DNA from: Prevotella sp. UBA2809
GTDB taxonomy: Bacteria > Bacteroidota > Bacteroidia > Bacteroidales > Bacteroidaceae
NCBI GenBank assembly: GCA_002351725.1
Contig: DEHD01000019.1
Coordinates: 1 to 19,766 of the forward strand
Reading direction: 5' to 3'
Length of the DNA: 19,766 nt
The notes below the pieces were generated by a model. That model saw only the letters and a list, made by a program, of their open reading frames with translations. It was not told the DNA's origin and searched no databases. This document shows positions 1 to 7,900 of the stretch, in pieces (the stretch's first letter is position 1; each line of letters opens with the position of its first letter). Made by a program: the position numbers and the translations under genes.

Positions 1-677
1 TCCACTGTCACTGCAGGCTCCCCATCAGTATCCATCAGCATGGCGCGGTGAGTCTGGCACTTATGTATCTTCACCGAGTCAGCACGGAACAAGTTGTTCG
101 ATACCTCCATTATTCCCATGTCAGCCTCAAGCGGAATCTCCACCATCTCGTGGCTACCGTCAATGTAGCTCTTCAGCGCGTCCATAGGCTCCTCGTTGTC
201 CAGCTTTATTATGCCGTCCAGCTTTCCGCTTGGCATGTTAAATGCAGGGTGTCCGCCTATCTGGAAGTGTATCTCCTTGTTGTCGGTATTCTCCACGTGC
301 CAAATCACGTGTATTTTGTTTCCCTCCAGTCGGTAGGTTACAGCCAGGTTAAACTTGTATGGATACACCTTCAGCGTCTCCTCGCTGTCGTGTAGCGCCA
401 TTGTCACCTTCTCTGGTGTTTCTCGTACAAGGGTAAACATAGTGTCGCGTGCAAAACCATGTCGTGGCAAGTGATACTCCTTTCCATCAACCGTATAAGT
501 ATCGTTGTTCACGCTGCACACTATCGGGAAGAGAATTGGCGAGTGTCTGGGCCATTTCTCGCCCGCCTGCCACATATACTCTCTTCCGCTGTTGTCCTTC
601 ACGCTCTGGAGCTCAGCCCCCATTTCTGCCACCTTAATTGTCAGCACATCGTTTTTAAGTTCTACCATATTTTTCAT
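1..677 (-). CDS. Aldose 1-epimerase family protein (LacX/GalM-like), 3' end cut off by the window
   Basis: The minus strand is open from an ATG at 675-677 to the left edge, giving 225 residues of a protein that is usually about 290-300 long. Visible motifs are PRHGFAR (about residues 71-77) and GGHPAFN (141-147), both typical of the aldose 1-epimerase / galactose mutarotase superfamily, LacX branch. The histidines in these motifs match the catalytic and binding histidines of the fold. The expected role is interconversion of alpha and beta anomers of a sugar such as galactose or glucose in the cytoplasm (no signal peptide). A second in-frame ATG lies three codons in (666-668), so the start is uncertain by nine bases. 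A TATCTTTG promoter core lies just upstream. A galactose-related role would fit the beta-galactosidase elsewhere in the window, but the two genes are not co-transcribed. The exact sugar is not readable from the sequence. Confidence 0.88.
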   Translation of the reverse strand, partial: MKNMVELKNDVLTIKVAEMGAELQSVKDNSGREYMWQAGEKWPRHSPILFPIVCSVNNDTYTVDGKEYHLPRHGFARDTMFTLVRETPEKVTMALHDSEETLKVYPYKFNLAVTYRLEGNKIHVIWHVENTDNKEIHFQIGGHPAFNMPSGKLDGIIKLDNEEPMDALKSYIDGSHEMVEIPLEADMGIMEVSNNLFRADSVKIHKCQTHRAMLMDTDGEPAVTV

Positions 678-701
678 TTTTAATTATCAGTAATCTGCTG
701 G

Positions 702-709
702 CAAAGATA
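702..709 (-). promoter_or_regulatory. Probable -7 promoter element for the aldose 1-epimerase gene
   Basis: On the minus strand this reads TATCTTTG, matching the Bacteroidota -7 consensus TAnnTTTG. It lies 25 nt upstream of the ATG at 677. No well-spaced -33 TTG is obvious. Confidence 0.6.
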
Positions 710-791
710 AACAAAATTTTCAAAAGTTACTAACAAAATTCTCAATTTCTTTGTCCATCCACCTTCGAAATGAAGAAAAAAATTAGTATAT

Positions 792-824
792 AAAAAAAGA
801 CCTGCCACAATGACAGGTCTTTTT
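792..824 (-). terminator. Rho-independent terminator downstream of the smalltalk/HU unit
   Basis: Inverted arms AGACCTG (798-804) and CAGGTCT (814-820) are flanked by A and T runs. Read on the minus strand, the inner bases TCA/TGG also pair (one G-U), leaving a 3-nt TTG loop and a T-run exit. The plus-strand fold has a C-A mismatch instead, so the minus strand is the better reading. It ends transcription coming from the smalltalk gene before the epimerase promoter. Confidence 0.8.
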
Positions 825-833
825 CTTTGCCTA

Positions 834-896
834 CTGCAGTATGAGGGGCGCCGCTCGGCTTTGCCGCTTGGCTTGTCCAAGACCCCTCAAGTGCAG
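834..896. repeat. Long imperfect hairpin carrying repeat copy A
   Basis: TGAGGGG (842-848) pairs with CCCCTCA (883-889), extended outside by CTGCA (834-838) and TGCAG (892-896). Its loop contains copy A of the palindromic repeat (852-881). CAGGTCT, one arm of the neighbouring terminator, occurs again at 894-900, so alternative pairings are possible. Confidence 0.5.
852..881. repeat. Palindromic interspersed repeat, copy A
   Basis: The 22 bases at 852-873 are identical to 1033-1054, and the whole 30-nt unit matches copy B at 27 of 30 positions. The unit holds a short palindrome CGGCTTTGCCG followed by an imperfect CTTGG...CCAAG. It looks like a REP-type intergenic element. Confidence 0.7.
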
Positions 897-909
897 GTCT
901 TAGGCTTGG

Positions 910-1011
910 TTACATGCCCATACATGATGTGGCACCAAGCGCTGTTACGATTGCTGTCGCTACAGATGCTATAATCTGAACGATAAACTTAATGGTTTCC
1001 TTTTTAGTCAT
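910..1011 (-). CDS. Smalltalk-like micro-protein, 33 residues
   Basis: A short minus-strand ORF starts with ATG at 1009-1011 and ends with TAA at 910-912. The product starts MTKKETIKF, continues as one hydrophobic helix of about 20 residues (FIVQIIASVATAIV), and ends LGATSCMGM. Length, lysine-rich start, single hydrophobic stretch and the LGATSCM ending match what I recall of the small Bacteroidales family named 'smalltalk protein', which is commonly found beside HU-family DNA-binding genes. An HU remnant indeed lies immediately upstream here. The end resembles a lipoprotein signal (ATSC as a weak lipobox), in which case processing would leave only CMGM. The function is unknown. The family name is from memory; the ORF itself is clear. 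Confidence 0.75.
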   Translation of the reverse strand: MTKKETIKFIVQIIASVATAIVTALGATSCMGM

Positions 1012-1032
1012 GATAATAGATTTTTAATGGTT

Positions 1033-1062
1033 CGCTCGGCTTTGCCGCTTGGCTCCGCCAAG
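1033..1062. repeat. Palindromic interspersed repeat, copy B
   Basis: This is the second copy of the unit at 852-881, here with the cleaner palindrome CTTGGC GGA GCCAAG (minus-strand reading) at its right end. The two copies bracket the smalltalk gene in the same orientation, about 180 nt apart. Confidence 0.7.
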
Positions 1063-1107
1063 AATGTTTCATGTAAAGCGGGTGGGGCATAAGCCCCAAA
1101 CGCTTGT

Positions 1108-1494
1108 TTAATCTCCCTCGCCAGGGACGTCTCCTGATGGCTGGGTGTTACCGCCGCCGCCCTGGTTGCCGCTATTGCCGCCGCCGTTGCCGCTTGGGCT
1201 GTCTCCTGAGCCACTCTCCAGCAGCTGTCCTGCCAATGCCTCCGCGTTTACGAACTCTGCCTTCTTGATGAACTCGCGCGAGCTGATGTTTGTCTCAGCC
1301 TCCTGATCGGGCAAGAATCGGATGTGCAATGCCTTCAGGTTCTTGGTTGGGCTGAAGTCTTCCTTTTTGTCTGCTCCACCTTTCTCGTTCTCGAGAGTGG
1401 TGTAGAAGATTCTCAGACCGTCAATCTTCACACGCTTAGAATTCAGGAGCATCTCCAACAGAATCGGCGCAAGGTGGCGTTTATTAATGCTTAA
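1108..1494 (-). pseudogene. HU-family DNA-binding protein, N-terminally truncated remnant
   Basis: The frame encodes the second half of a Bacteroidales HU-family (HU/IHF-like) DNA-binding protein: LNSKRVKIDGLRIFYTTL, then a KALHIRFLPD segment, NISSREFIKKAEFVNAEAL, and a Gly/Ser/Pro/Asn-rich acidic tail ending GDVPGEGD. The helical dimerisation half that should precede LLEMLLNSKRV is absent. The frame is open upstream only to a TGA at about 1513-1515, inside the 3' end of the neighbouring lipoprotein gene. The only nearby starts are a TTG at 1456-1458 and an ATG at 1450-1452, both within the conserved domain. No promoter lies immediately upstream, but it could be read through from the lipoprotein operon. 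I infer a broken gene. A short translated C-terminal protein is possible but would lack half the fold. Confidence 0.7.
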
Positions 1495-1498
1495 TCTC

Positions 1499-2995
1499 TT
1501 ACTTCCCGTAGCTCACGGTTTCGCCAGCGGTCTTTAGGATGTCTGCGAACTGCTGAGGGGTGATGGTTACAGGGCCCGACATAAACTCGGGAACGTTATA
1601 GCACTTCATCAGCTGACGATGATAGTCGGGGTCGCTACAGGGCAGCTCGAAAGGCTTGCTCTGGCGGCCCTTACTGTCGACGTGGGCAATGAAGGGGCGG
1701 GTGTAGTTGCCGTCGTAGCGGCGCGAGCTGAACACTACCCAGCGGCCGTTGCTGCTCCAAGAGTGATAGCTCTCGGTATCGGGCGAGTTAAGTGTCTTGG
1801 CGGGTGCTGCATGCATGCTGCGGAGGTCGAGCATCCAGAGGTCGGCATCGCGATGCCAGATGTGGAACACGCCATACTCGGCAAGGGTGAACATAAGGAA
1901 ACGGCCATCGGGCGAGATGCGCGGCAGTGTGGCGCTCTTATCCATGGCGGCGGCATCGAAAACAAGCTCGCGGGGTGAGAACTCACCGGTCTGCGGGTTG
2001 AAGCGCTTGCGGTAGATGTTATACTTGATGGAGTATGAACGGGTGATGACCTCGAGGCCTTTATCCTGGATAGAGTCGGGGAACTCGAAGTGGGCGCTGC
2101 AGTAGTACAGCTGGGTGCCATCGGGGCTCCATGCGGGGAACACTTCGAACTCGGTAGAGTCGTTCTCGATGTTAACCACGCGGTTGTGCTCTACATCGTA
2201 GGCGATGAGGTCGCTGGCGCTATCGAAAACCTCGATCTTATTAGGATCGGTGGTGTGGAACGTCTGGTGGGTGGAGTTGGTGGAGTAGACGATGAGTGGC
2301 AGCGTGGGGTGCCATGCGGGATAGACGCCGGCAGAGAGAAGCGAGTCGTGCTTCATGTTGATTTTGCGCAGCTTGCCATCGTAGGCCACAACGGTGCCGC
2401 CAAGGTTCTGGCGGGCGTGGAACTGCATGCGCTGGGGATTGTACTGCTGGTAGCTGTGGCAGTTGATGCACTGGCCTGAGAGCTCGGTGCTGCAGAGCAT
2501 GTTATCGTAGATGACACTCTCGGAGAAATTCTCGAGGCAGCGCTGCGATATGGTGAGCTCTTCGTAAGATACATACGAGGGTGAGATGAGACGGTAGGAG
2601 ATATAGGGGTCGATAGAATCGGCCGAGACGTAGATGTTGAAGGGCTTGTAGAGTGTCCACTGGCCATCGGTCTTGATGAACACCTCTACCTTGATGGCCT
2701 TGCCCACGGCATCGGCCACAAGTGCGCGCCAATCGTCGGCGTCAATCTCTATCTTATTGCCGCTGCACACTATCTGCTGATTAGAGGTGGTGAAGCGGGC
2801 CACCATGGGCTTGGCGGCATCGCCATCGCAAAGGAAATTGAGCGGGGCGATGTTCTGTGGTACGGTTACGCCGCAGTAGTCAGGATAGATGGCGGGCAGC
2901 TGCTGGCTCTTGTTATACTCGGTGGGAACGCCACTGCCGCAGGCGGCAAGCAGCAACGCGAGGAGCAGAGAGAATGATATGTTACGTATAGACAT
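1499..2995 (-). CDS. Lipoprotein with CxxCH haem-c motif and PD40/TolB-like propeller repeats
   Basis: A 498-residue protein. It begins with a lipoprotein signal peptide (hydrophobic 6-18, lipobox LAAC with Cys19), so it is predicted to be anchored in the cell envelope. The first residues after Cys19 (GSGVPTEYN) are not acidic, so there is no obvious surface-export signal. A single CINCH motif (176-180) could bind one haem c. PD40/TolB-type blade motifs follow: AWHPTLPLIVYS (about 227-238), AWSPDGTQLYY (288-298), RISPDGRFLMF (359-369) and SWSSNGRWVVFSS (412-424). There are about ten further cysteines. It lies 6 nt downstream of the membrane-protein gene and is certainly in the same operon. 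Its stop codon abuts the HU remnant. I read it as a haem-carrying envelope beta-propeller of unknown function. Haem binding is inferred from the motif only. Confidence 0.82.
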   Translation of the reverse strand: MSIRNISFSLLLALLLAACGSGVPTEYNKSQQLPAIYPDYCGVTVPQNIAPLNFLCDGDAAKPMVARFTTSNQQIVCSGNKIEIDADDWRALVADAVGKAIKVEVFIKTDGQWTLYKPFNIYVSADSIDPYISYRLISPSYVSYEELTISQRCLENFSESVIYDNMLCSTELSGQCINCHSYQQYNPQRMQFHARQNLGGTVVAYDGKLRKINMKHDSLLSAGVYPAWHPTLPLIVYSTNSTHQTFHTTDPNKIEVFDSASDLIAYDVEHNRVVNIENDSTEFEVFPAWSPDGTQLYYCSAHFEFPDSIQDKGLEVITRSYSIKYNIYRKRFNPQTGEFSPRELVFDAAAMDKSATLPRISPDGRFLMFTLAEYGVFHIWHRDADLWMLDLRSMHAAPAKTLNSPDTESYHSWSSNGRWVVFSSRRYDGNYTRPFIAHVDSKGRQSKPFELPCSDPDYHRQLMKCYNVPEFMSGPVTITPQQFADILKTAGETVSYGK

Positions 2996-3001
2996 GATGA
3001 A

Positions 3002-4807
3002 TCAGAAATAGGTGATATCTTTAAGGAAATAATACTCGTAGAAATAGGTGTGGCCGAACATGGGGTAGAGAGCGGCACGAACCCTCTCGATGGGCTGACC
3101 GTCCATCTGCTGCAGCTGGAGCATGAACTGCTGATAGGTGGCCTTGACATCGGAACGGAAAGGAACGGTGTTGACAGCGGCCAGATGCTGCATGTTGGCA
3201 AAGAGATAGGCGGCTTCCTGGATGATGCGCGGTATCTTATCGTGAGGATGCAGGCGACCGTACTGGGCGAAACGTGGCCAGAAGAGGTTGGGGTCGCGGG
3301 TCCACATGGCGGCAAGCAGGGCGTTCTCCTGGAAGTAAGGATCATCGGAGTCAATCTCTGCCAGCAGATTCATAATGAACTTCTCGACATAGCCCTGATC
3401 GCTGCCCAGGCGGTTGTCGTACTGCATCATGTGGGTGATGGGCGCAGTCTCGGGCACCTTGGCTATAAGGTCGGGGTGGTCGATAAGATTCTGGAAGTGG
3501 TTGGCCCAACCGCCGAAGAAAGTGGTGGCGCGCAACTGATTGAGGAACTTGCGGGCGGCATTATACTCGCCGTTGAGCAGGGCGCAGCGGGCCATATACT
3601 GCAACAGCTCGGGGCGCCAACCATACTCCACGCCATCCTCCATACAGATGCGGTGGCACTCGTTTGGCAAACCGAAGTTGTAGTACATCAGTCGGCCTAA
3701 TATATGATATGTATAGATGGGCAGCGGTGTGGCATATGGAGCCGAGCCCTTGGGGAAGTTATACATATCTTCGACCTGACGGCCAAGGCGGCTCAGGGCG
3801 AGGTTGTGCATGATGACGATGGAGCGCGTGGGCTCAGTTTGCTGGCGTGTGCCCTCCTTGATGACACCCACCCAGTCGAGGCGCTCGATGCAGTGCTGCA
3901 TGCGCAGCTCGTGGTGGAAGTTGGCGTCGCTATACCAGAAGTTGACGGTGAGGCAGATGCCAAAGCCTGCAAGGGTGTTGAGCGCAAGGCGAAGCTTGCC
4001 GTGATGGCGCTCGGGCAGCGAGATGCCCCAGCAGAGCACCATGGCTACGAGGAAAAGCAGCAGCAAGCCGTAGGGGATGTAATAGAGGGGAAACGGCTCG
4101 CGGAGAATGAACACAGGCAGGGCTGTGGTCCATGCATCGGCAAGTGCCGTCTGGTAATACACATAGCGGTAGAACAGAAGCGGTATGGCTGCGATGCAGA
4201 GCAGGGCTACGGCCGAGAGAACAGCGCTTGAGGTGCGGCTGCCCTGAAGGCGCCACGACCACAGAGCCATGAGCAGTACTGCTGCAAGACCGTAGGCACC
4301 AAGCAGCGGATAGCCCACAGCAGCGGTGACAACCACATAGGGCAGGTGGAAACGCTGAGGCAGCACGCGGAACAGCCACAACAGGGCCAGTACGGCCGAG
4401 GTGCTGATGACGGGTGCGTAGAAATAGCCGCGAAGCTTGAGCATATAGTGCCAGTAGCCAAGGTCCATATTAGCCACCACCACAAGGACTGCGGGTATGA
4501 ACATCAGGGCATTGTACTTATCCTGAATGCGGAATGTGCGCTTGGTGAGCCACATGAGCAGCGCTACCCAGAGGCCGAAGATGAGGGCCCCGAGCCAGGG
4601 GTAATAGAAATACTGCGTGAAGTAGCTGGCTACGTAAGTGAGGAAGCCTCCTGAGGTAACCATCATCTGCTTGAAAAACAGCGGGGTAGAGAGGAAGAGA
4701 TTGAACTGCTGGATCTTCCAAAGCAGGTCGCTCTCGAACCATATCAGGGCTATGACAAGTACCAACGGGCCTGCCAGCCATGATGCTATAGATAGGTATT
4801 TTTTCAT
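3002..4807 (-). CDS. Polytopic membrane protein with soluble C-terminal half (DUF6057-like)
   Basis: A 601-residue protein starting MKKYLSIASW at the ATG 4805-4807. A longer TTG start at 4840 overlaps the promoter core and is rejected. Hydrophobic segments at about 9-22, 50-66, 70-86, 101-113, 131-146, 157-182, 196-212, 243-261 and 275-290 suggest eight or nine membrane helices. The last 310 residues are soluble, helical and TPR-like in feel (for example LLQYMARCALLNGEYNAARKFLNQL region, about 401-425). The layout resembles large envelope enzymes with a multipass core and a soluble domain, and I recall such proteins as DUF6057 in Bacteroidales. The function is unknown. It is the first gene of the operon and is followed after 6 nt by the haem-motif lipoprotein, so the two products probably work together at the envelope. 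Confidence 0.75.
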   Translation of the reverse strand: MKKYLSIASWLAGPLVLVIALIWFESDLLWKIQQFNLFLSTPLFFKQMMVTSGGFLTYVASYFTQYFYYPWLGALIFGLWVALLMWLTKRTFRIQDKYNALMFIPAVLVVVANMDLGYWHYMLKLRGYFYAPVISTSAVLALLWLFRVLPQRFHLPYVVVTAAVGYPLLGAYGLAAVLLMALWSWRLQGSRTSSAVLSAVALLCIAAIPLLFYRYVYYQTALADAWTTALPVFILREPFPLYYIPYGLLLLFLVAMVLCWGISLPERHHGKLRLALNTLAGFGICLTVNFWYSDANFHHELRMQHCIERLDWVGVIKEGTRQQTEPTRSIVIMHNLALSRLGRQVEDMYNFPKGSAPYATPLPIYTYHILGRLMYYNFGLPNECHRICMEDGVEYGWRPELLQYMARCALLNGEYNAARKFLNQLRATTFFGGWANHFQNLIDHPDLIAKVPETAPITHMMQYDNRLGSDQGYVEKFIMNLLAEIDSDDPYFQENALLAAMWTRDPNLFWPRFAQYGRLHPHDKIPRIIQEAAYLFANMQHLAAVNTVPFRSDVKATYQQFMLQLQQMDGQPIERVRAALYPMFGHTYFYEYYFLKDITYF

Positions 4808-4829
4808 TGTAATGTTTATAATTTGGCCA

Positions 4830-4837
4830 CAAAGGTA
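4830..4837 (-). promoter_or_regulatory. -7 promoter element of the membrane-protein/lipoprotein operon
   Basis: The minus strand reads TACCTTTG, matching TAnnTTTG, 22 nt upstream of the ATG at 4807. The nearest upstream TTG (4860-4862 on plus as CAA) leaves a rather long 22-nt spacer. Confidence 0.7.
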
Positions 4838-4847
4838 CAAAATAATA

Positions 4848-4882
4848 ATTGAAAATTGACAATTGATAATTGATAATTAAAA
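4848..4882. repeat. Period-7 tandem repeat between divergent promoters
   Basis: Five consecutive 7-nt units read ATTGAAA, ATTGACA, ATTGATA, ATTGATA, ATTAAAA. The array fills the space between the two divergent -7 elements and includes the TTG trinucleotides that could serve as -33 elements for both. Confidence 0.75.
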
Positions 4883-4898
4883 AAAAGTGTTATCTTTG
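4870..4898 (+). promoter_or_regulatory. Promoter of the beta-galactosidase gene
   Basis: TATCTTTG at 4891-4898 matches TAnnTTTG, and TTG at 4870-4872 lies 18 nt upstream of it. The leader to the ATG at 4934 is about 35 nt and AT-rich, without a Shine-Dalgarno sequence. Confidence 0.75.
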
Positions 4899-4933
4899 CA
4901 CGAAATTTAAATCAATTAATTCAAAACTAACGT

Positions 4934-7900
4934 ATGATAAGGAAACTATTGTTATGTGTGGTGTGCGGAGCATTCACTATGGCGAGTGCCCAGAAAACAC
5001 CTGTGTGGAGAGACGCTGGCGTGAACCAGCAGAATCGTTTGGCAAGACATGCTCACTTCTTCGGATTCGAGAATGCCGAGAAAGCCAAGGGCGACAAAAA
5101 GCAGTCGGACCGATACCTCTCGATGGAGGGCAAATGGAAGTTCAACTTCGTGAGAAACCATCAGGATGCGCCTCAGGGATTCTATGCCCTGAAGTACGAC
5201 GACTCGAAGTGGGCCGACTTCCCCGTGCCCGGACTGTTTGAAATGGAGGGCTATGGCGACAAGATATATAAGAACATGGGTTACGCGTGGTGTACCACCT
5301 TCAAGAACGACCCGCCATACATCGGCGAGACCAACAACTACACTGGCTCATATCGCCGTACATTCGATCTGCCCGCAAGCTGGAAAGGGCAGGAGGTATA
5401 CTTCTACGTGGGTAGTGCAACCAGCAACCTGAGCGTGTGGGTGAACGGAAAGTACGTGGGCTACAGCGAGGACTCGAAGGTGGCTGCTGAATTCAATATC
5501 ACCAAATATCTGAAGCCCGGAAAGAACCTGATAGCCATGCAGATTATGCGCTGGTGTGATGGTAGCTATCTGGAGGATCAGGACTTCTGGCGCTTTACAG
5601 GTATCGCCCGCGAGGTGTATCTGTATGCCACACCAAAGGTTCACATTCAGGATGTGTTTGTGAAGCAGGACTACGTGGAGGGCAACGGTGTGCTGAACGT
5701 AGATGTGAAACTGGCTGGTAAGGCTAACCTTGAAGCAAGCCTATACGATGCTGCGGGAAATGCAGTGGCCGAAGGTCTGAAATTTAATGTTTCATCTTTA
5801 ATGTTTAATGTACCTAATGCCAAGCCTTGGACAGCCGAGACTCCTTATCTGTACACCCTCGAGATTGCCGTTAAGAAAGGCGCTGAGACCACCGAGGTGA
5901 TTAAGCAGAAGGTGGGCTTCCGCAACATTGAGATTAAGGGCGGACAGCTGCTGGTGAACGGACAGCCAATACTGATTAAGGGTGCCGACCGCCACGAGCT
6001 GGATCCTGATGGTGGCTACATCGTGAGTGTAGACCGCATGATTCAGGATATCAAGATTATGAAGCAGCTGAACATTAACGCAGTACGTACCTGCCACTAT
6101 CCCGACGATCCACGCTGGTATGACCTCTGCGATGAGTACGGAATCTATCTTACTGCCGAGAGCAATCTGGAGAGTCACGGTATGGGCTATCGCGAGCACA
6201 CGCTGGCCAAGAATCCTGCATTTGCCAAGGCTCACCTTGAGCGTCAGGAGGGTAACATGATGACCTATAAGAACCACCCGTCAATCATCGTGTGGAGCCT
6301 GGGTAACGAGGCCGGATACGGACCAAACTTTGAGAAGGCATACGACTGGGTGAAGGCTTACGACAACACCCGTCCATGCCAGTTTGAGCAAGCACGCCAC
6401 GACGGCAAGACCGATATTTTCTGTCCGATGTATATGGGTTACGAGGACTGCGAGAAATATGCCCAGGGCGACAATCCACGTCCGCTGATACAGTGTGAGT
6501 ATGCCCACGCCATGGGTAACTCAATGGGTGGATTCAAAGAGTATTGGGACATCATCCGTAAGTACCCCAAATATCAGGGTGGTTACATCTGGGACTTTGT
6601 TGACCAGGGATTGCGCGACAAGAGCAAGATTACAGGTAAGGAGATCTTTACATACGGTGGCGACTACGGACGCTATCCTGCTACCGACCACAACTTTAAC
6701 TGTAACGGTATCATTGCCCCCGACCGCCGACTGAACCCACATGCACACGAGGTGCAGTACTACTACCAGAACGTATGGGTAGAGGACAAGGGACTGAAGG
6801 ACGGTAAGTTCGAGATTTACAACGAGAACTTCTTCAAGACTCTCGACGACCTTGAGCTGGAATGGTTTGTAGGCGGTGCAGCTGCTGGTGGGCATCATCA
6901 TGGTGGCAATCGTCCTGCAGGCATCACATTCGGTCATGGTGGCAAGATGGACATCAGCGGTATCGCACCACAGCAGCGCAAGGTGATGACATGCGAGGAG
7001 ATGCAGAAGATCATCACTAAGATGATGGGGCACCACGGCGACCAGGAGCTGTTTGTAATCTTCCAGTTCAAGGCCAAGGATGCGCAGCCTCTCATCGAGA
7101 AGGGACAGGTGCTGGCTCGCCAGCAGTTTGTGCTGAATCCTTATAAGTATCCTACATTAAACATTAAACATGAAACATTAAACATTGAGGAAACTGAGAG
7201 CTACGTTAAACTGGATGCTGCAGGCACTACGCTTACCATCGGTAAGTGGAGCGGATGGATTGACTATCTGGATGTAGACGGAAAACCCATGCTTTGCGAC
7301 CACCAGTCGATAGTGCCTGAATTCTGGCGTGCTCCAACCGACAACGACTACGGTGCAGGATTGCAGCACCGTCTGGGTGTGTGGAAGAACCCACAGATGA
7401 AACTGAAAGAGTGCAAGGTTGACGGTAACACCGTTACATCGACCTTCGACATGCCAAGCGTAAAAGCTACACTGGTGATGACTTACACACTGACAGCCGA
7501 GGGCGAGGTCATCGTTCGTGAGCAGCTGAAGGCCGACAAGGATGCCAAGGTGGCTCCGATGTTCCGCTACGGTATGCAGCTGCAGATGCCTAAGGAGTTT
7601 GATGCGATTAAATACTACGGACGCGGACCGGTTGAGAACTACTGCGATCGTAACTCGAGCGAGTTCATCGGTTTCTATGAGAACAAAGTGGCCGATGAGT
7701 ATTATTCGTACGTACGTCCGCAGGAGTCGGGTAACCACACCGATATCCGCTGGTTCCGTGTGGTGAATGCCGAGGGCAACGGACTGGAGTTCTACAGCAA
7801 CGCCCCCATGGAGGCAAGCGCACTGAACTTCCTGACCGAGGACTTGGACGATGGTGTGACAAAGGACAAGGTTATCGGACGCCACTCTGGCGACCTGATT

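Noticed and set aside
3050..4231. Two long plus-strand frames opposite the membrane-protein gene, and one at 7178-7924 opposite the beta-galactosidase
   Set aside because: They have no promoters, no family motifs and mirror the real coding strands.
4808..4840. Longer start of the membrane protein using TTG at 4840
   Set aside because: It would begin upstream of the TACCTTTG promoter core, and MKKYLSIASW at 4807 is a normal start.
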